A DNA stretch of 6,870 nt, taken from positions 1-6,870 of the forward strand of contig WTAW01000442.1 in the NCBI GenBank assembly GCA_013139435.1, written 5' to 3'. This DNA comes from Candidatus Aminicenantota bacterium (GTDB lineage: Bacteria; Acidobacteriota; Aminicenantia; Aminicenantales; Aminicenantaceae). Both the position numbers and the translations under genes were made by a program. The notes beneath the pieces were generated by a model. It did no database searches. It saw only the letters and a list, made by a program, of their open reading frames with translations, and was not told the DNA's origin. Each line of letters opens with the position of its first letter. Position 1 is the stretch's first letter. Shown here piece after piece: positions 6,594 to 6,870 of this stretch.

Positions 6594-6623
6594 AAAAAAA
6601 AAGGGCGGCACTTTGTGCCGCCC
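6594..6623 (-). terminator. Intrinsic (rho-independent) terminator of the right-edge gene
   Basis: A perfect 9-bp stem (GGGCGGCAC pairing with GTGCCGCCC) closes a 3-nt loop at 6603-6623 and on the minus strand is followed at once by nine T (6594-6602). It lies 33 nt after the stop of the right-edge gene, so that gene ends a transcription unit here. On the plus strand the hairpin has no T-tract, so it is one-directional. Confidence 0.92.
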
Positions 6624-6656
6624 CACTGTGGCTTCACTCAGAATTTGATTCAGCTA

Positions 6657-6870
6657 TTAGGGTGTTATTGTGTAGGTCTTCTGCGCAACGATCCAGTTTC
6701 CGTCCCACATGATCAGATCTTCATCAAAAGATGCCATGGTGGTCACTGTGTAAAGACTCAATTCTGGATCAGCTGGCAGAAACGCAATCGGTCCTGGTGC
6801 CTTGTTTCTACCATGAGAAGCAACGATAAACGAATCATCGCCAGGATCAGGATCATTTGTACCGTACATT
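6657..6870 (-). CDS. C-terminal fragment of an unrecognised protein, possibly secreted or pilin-like (5' end outside window)
   Basis: Only about 70 codons are present, ending at TAA (6657-6659), and they are supported as a gene by the strong terminator just downstream. The reading frame runs to the right edge; the ATG at 6869 is the last complete codon there and cannot be confirmed as a start, so the gene is most likely truncated. The fragment has an acidic, Gly/Pro-containing stretch (NDPDPGDDSFIVASHGR), then alternating short strand-like segments (LYTVTTMASFDEDLIMWDG) and ends in TYTITP. There are no membrane segments. The Asp-rich turn followed by beta-strand-like pieces and an aromatic-rich end resembles the C-terminal globular part of type IV pilin or pseudopilin-like proteins; that is a weak impression, not an identification. 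No function is assigned. Confidence 0.6.
   Translation of the reverse strand, partial: MYGTNDPDPGDDSFIVASHGRNKAPGPIAFLPADPELSLYTVTTMASFDEDLIMWDGNWIVAQKTYTITP

Overview
The window reads as a piece of a Gram-negative bacterial chromosome with ordinary base composition. A phosphoheptose isomerase (GmhA, LPS heptose pathway) beside a PlsC acyltransferase points to an LPS-bearing envelope. The unusual central carbon genes would fit an anaerobic, Desulfobacterota-like or candidate-phylum lineage, but that placement is a guess; nothing in the window fixes the taxon.

Layout. Positions 1-5191 are a plus-strand block: the 3' part of a flotillin gene (cut by the left edge), then 24 nt later a 787-codon gene, then 71 nt later a 610-codon gene. 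The 787-codon gene is a fusion of a complete class I aspartate-type aminotransferase (residues 1 to about 396) and a roughly 370-residue domain of the HPr kinase/PEP carboxykinase fold with a damaged P-loop. The 610-codon gene is a divergent ATP-type PEP carboxykinase that keeps most recognisable catalytic motifs. Positions 5242-6551 are a convergent minus-strand pair, plsC then gmhA (in transcription order), with a good -10 promoter box just before plsC. Beyond it, a strong intrinsic terminator closes another minus-strand gene, of which only the last 70 codons are present at the right edge.

How the genes may work together. Aspartate aminotransferase makes oxaloacetate from aspartate, and ATP-PEPCK turns oxaloacetate into PEP (or the reverse). 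A fusion of the first enzyme to a degenerate relative of the second, followed directly by an apparently active PEPCK, suggests a dedicated aspartate/oxaloacetate/PEP module. In it the fused domain could be a scaffold or nucleotide/metabolite sensor rather than a kinase. This is the most interesting item in the window. The flotillin gene ends 24 nt upstream and could be co-transcribed, which raises the weaker idea of membrane-associated organisation. The minus-strand genes are envelope housekeeping: phosphatidic acid synthesis and the first step of ADP-heptose synthesis.

No tRNA, rRNA, CRISPR array, insertion sequence or long repeat was seen. There is no gene-free stretch longer than 300 bases.
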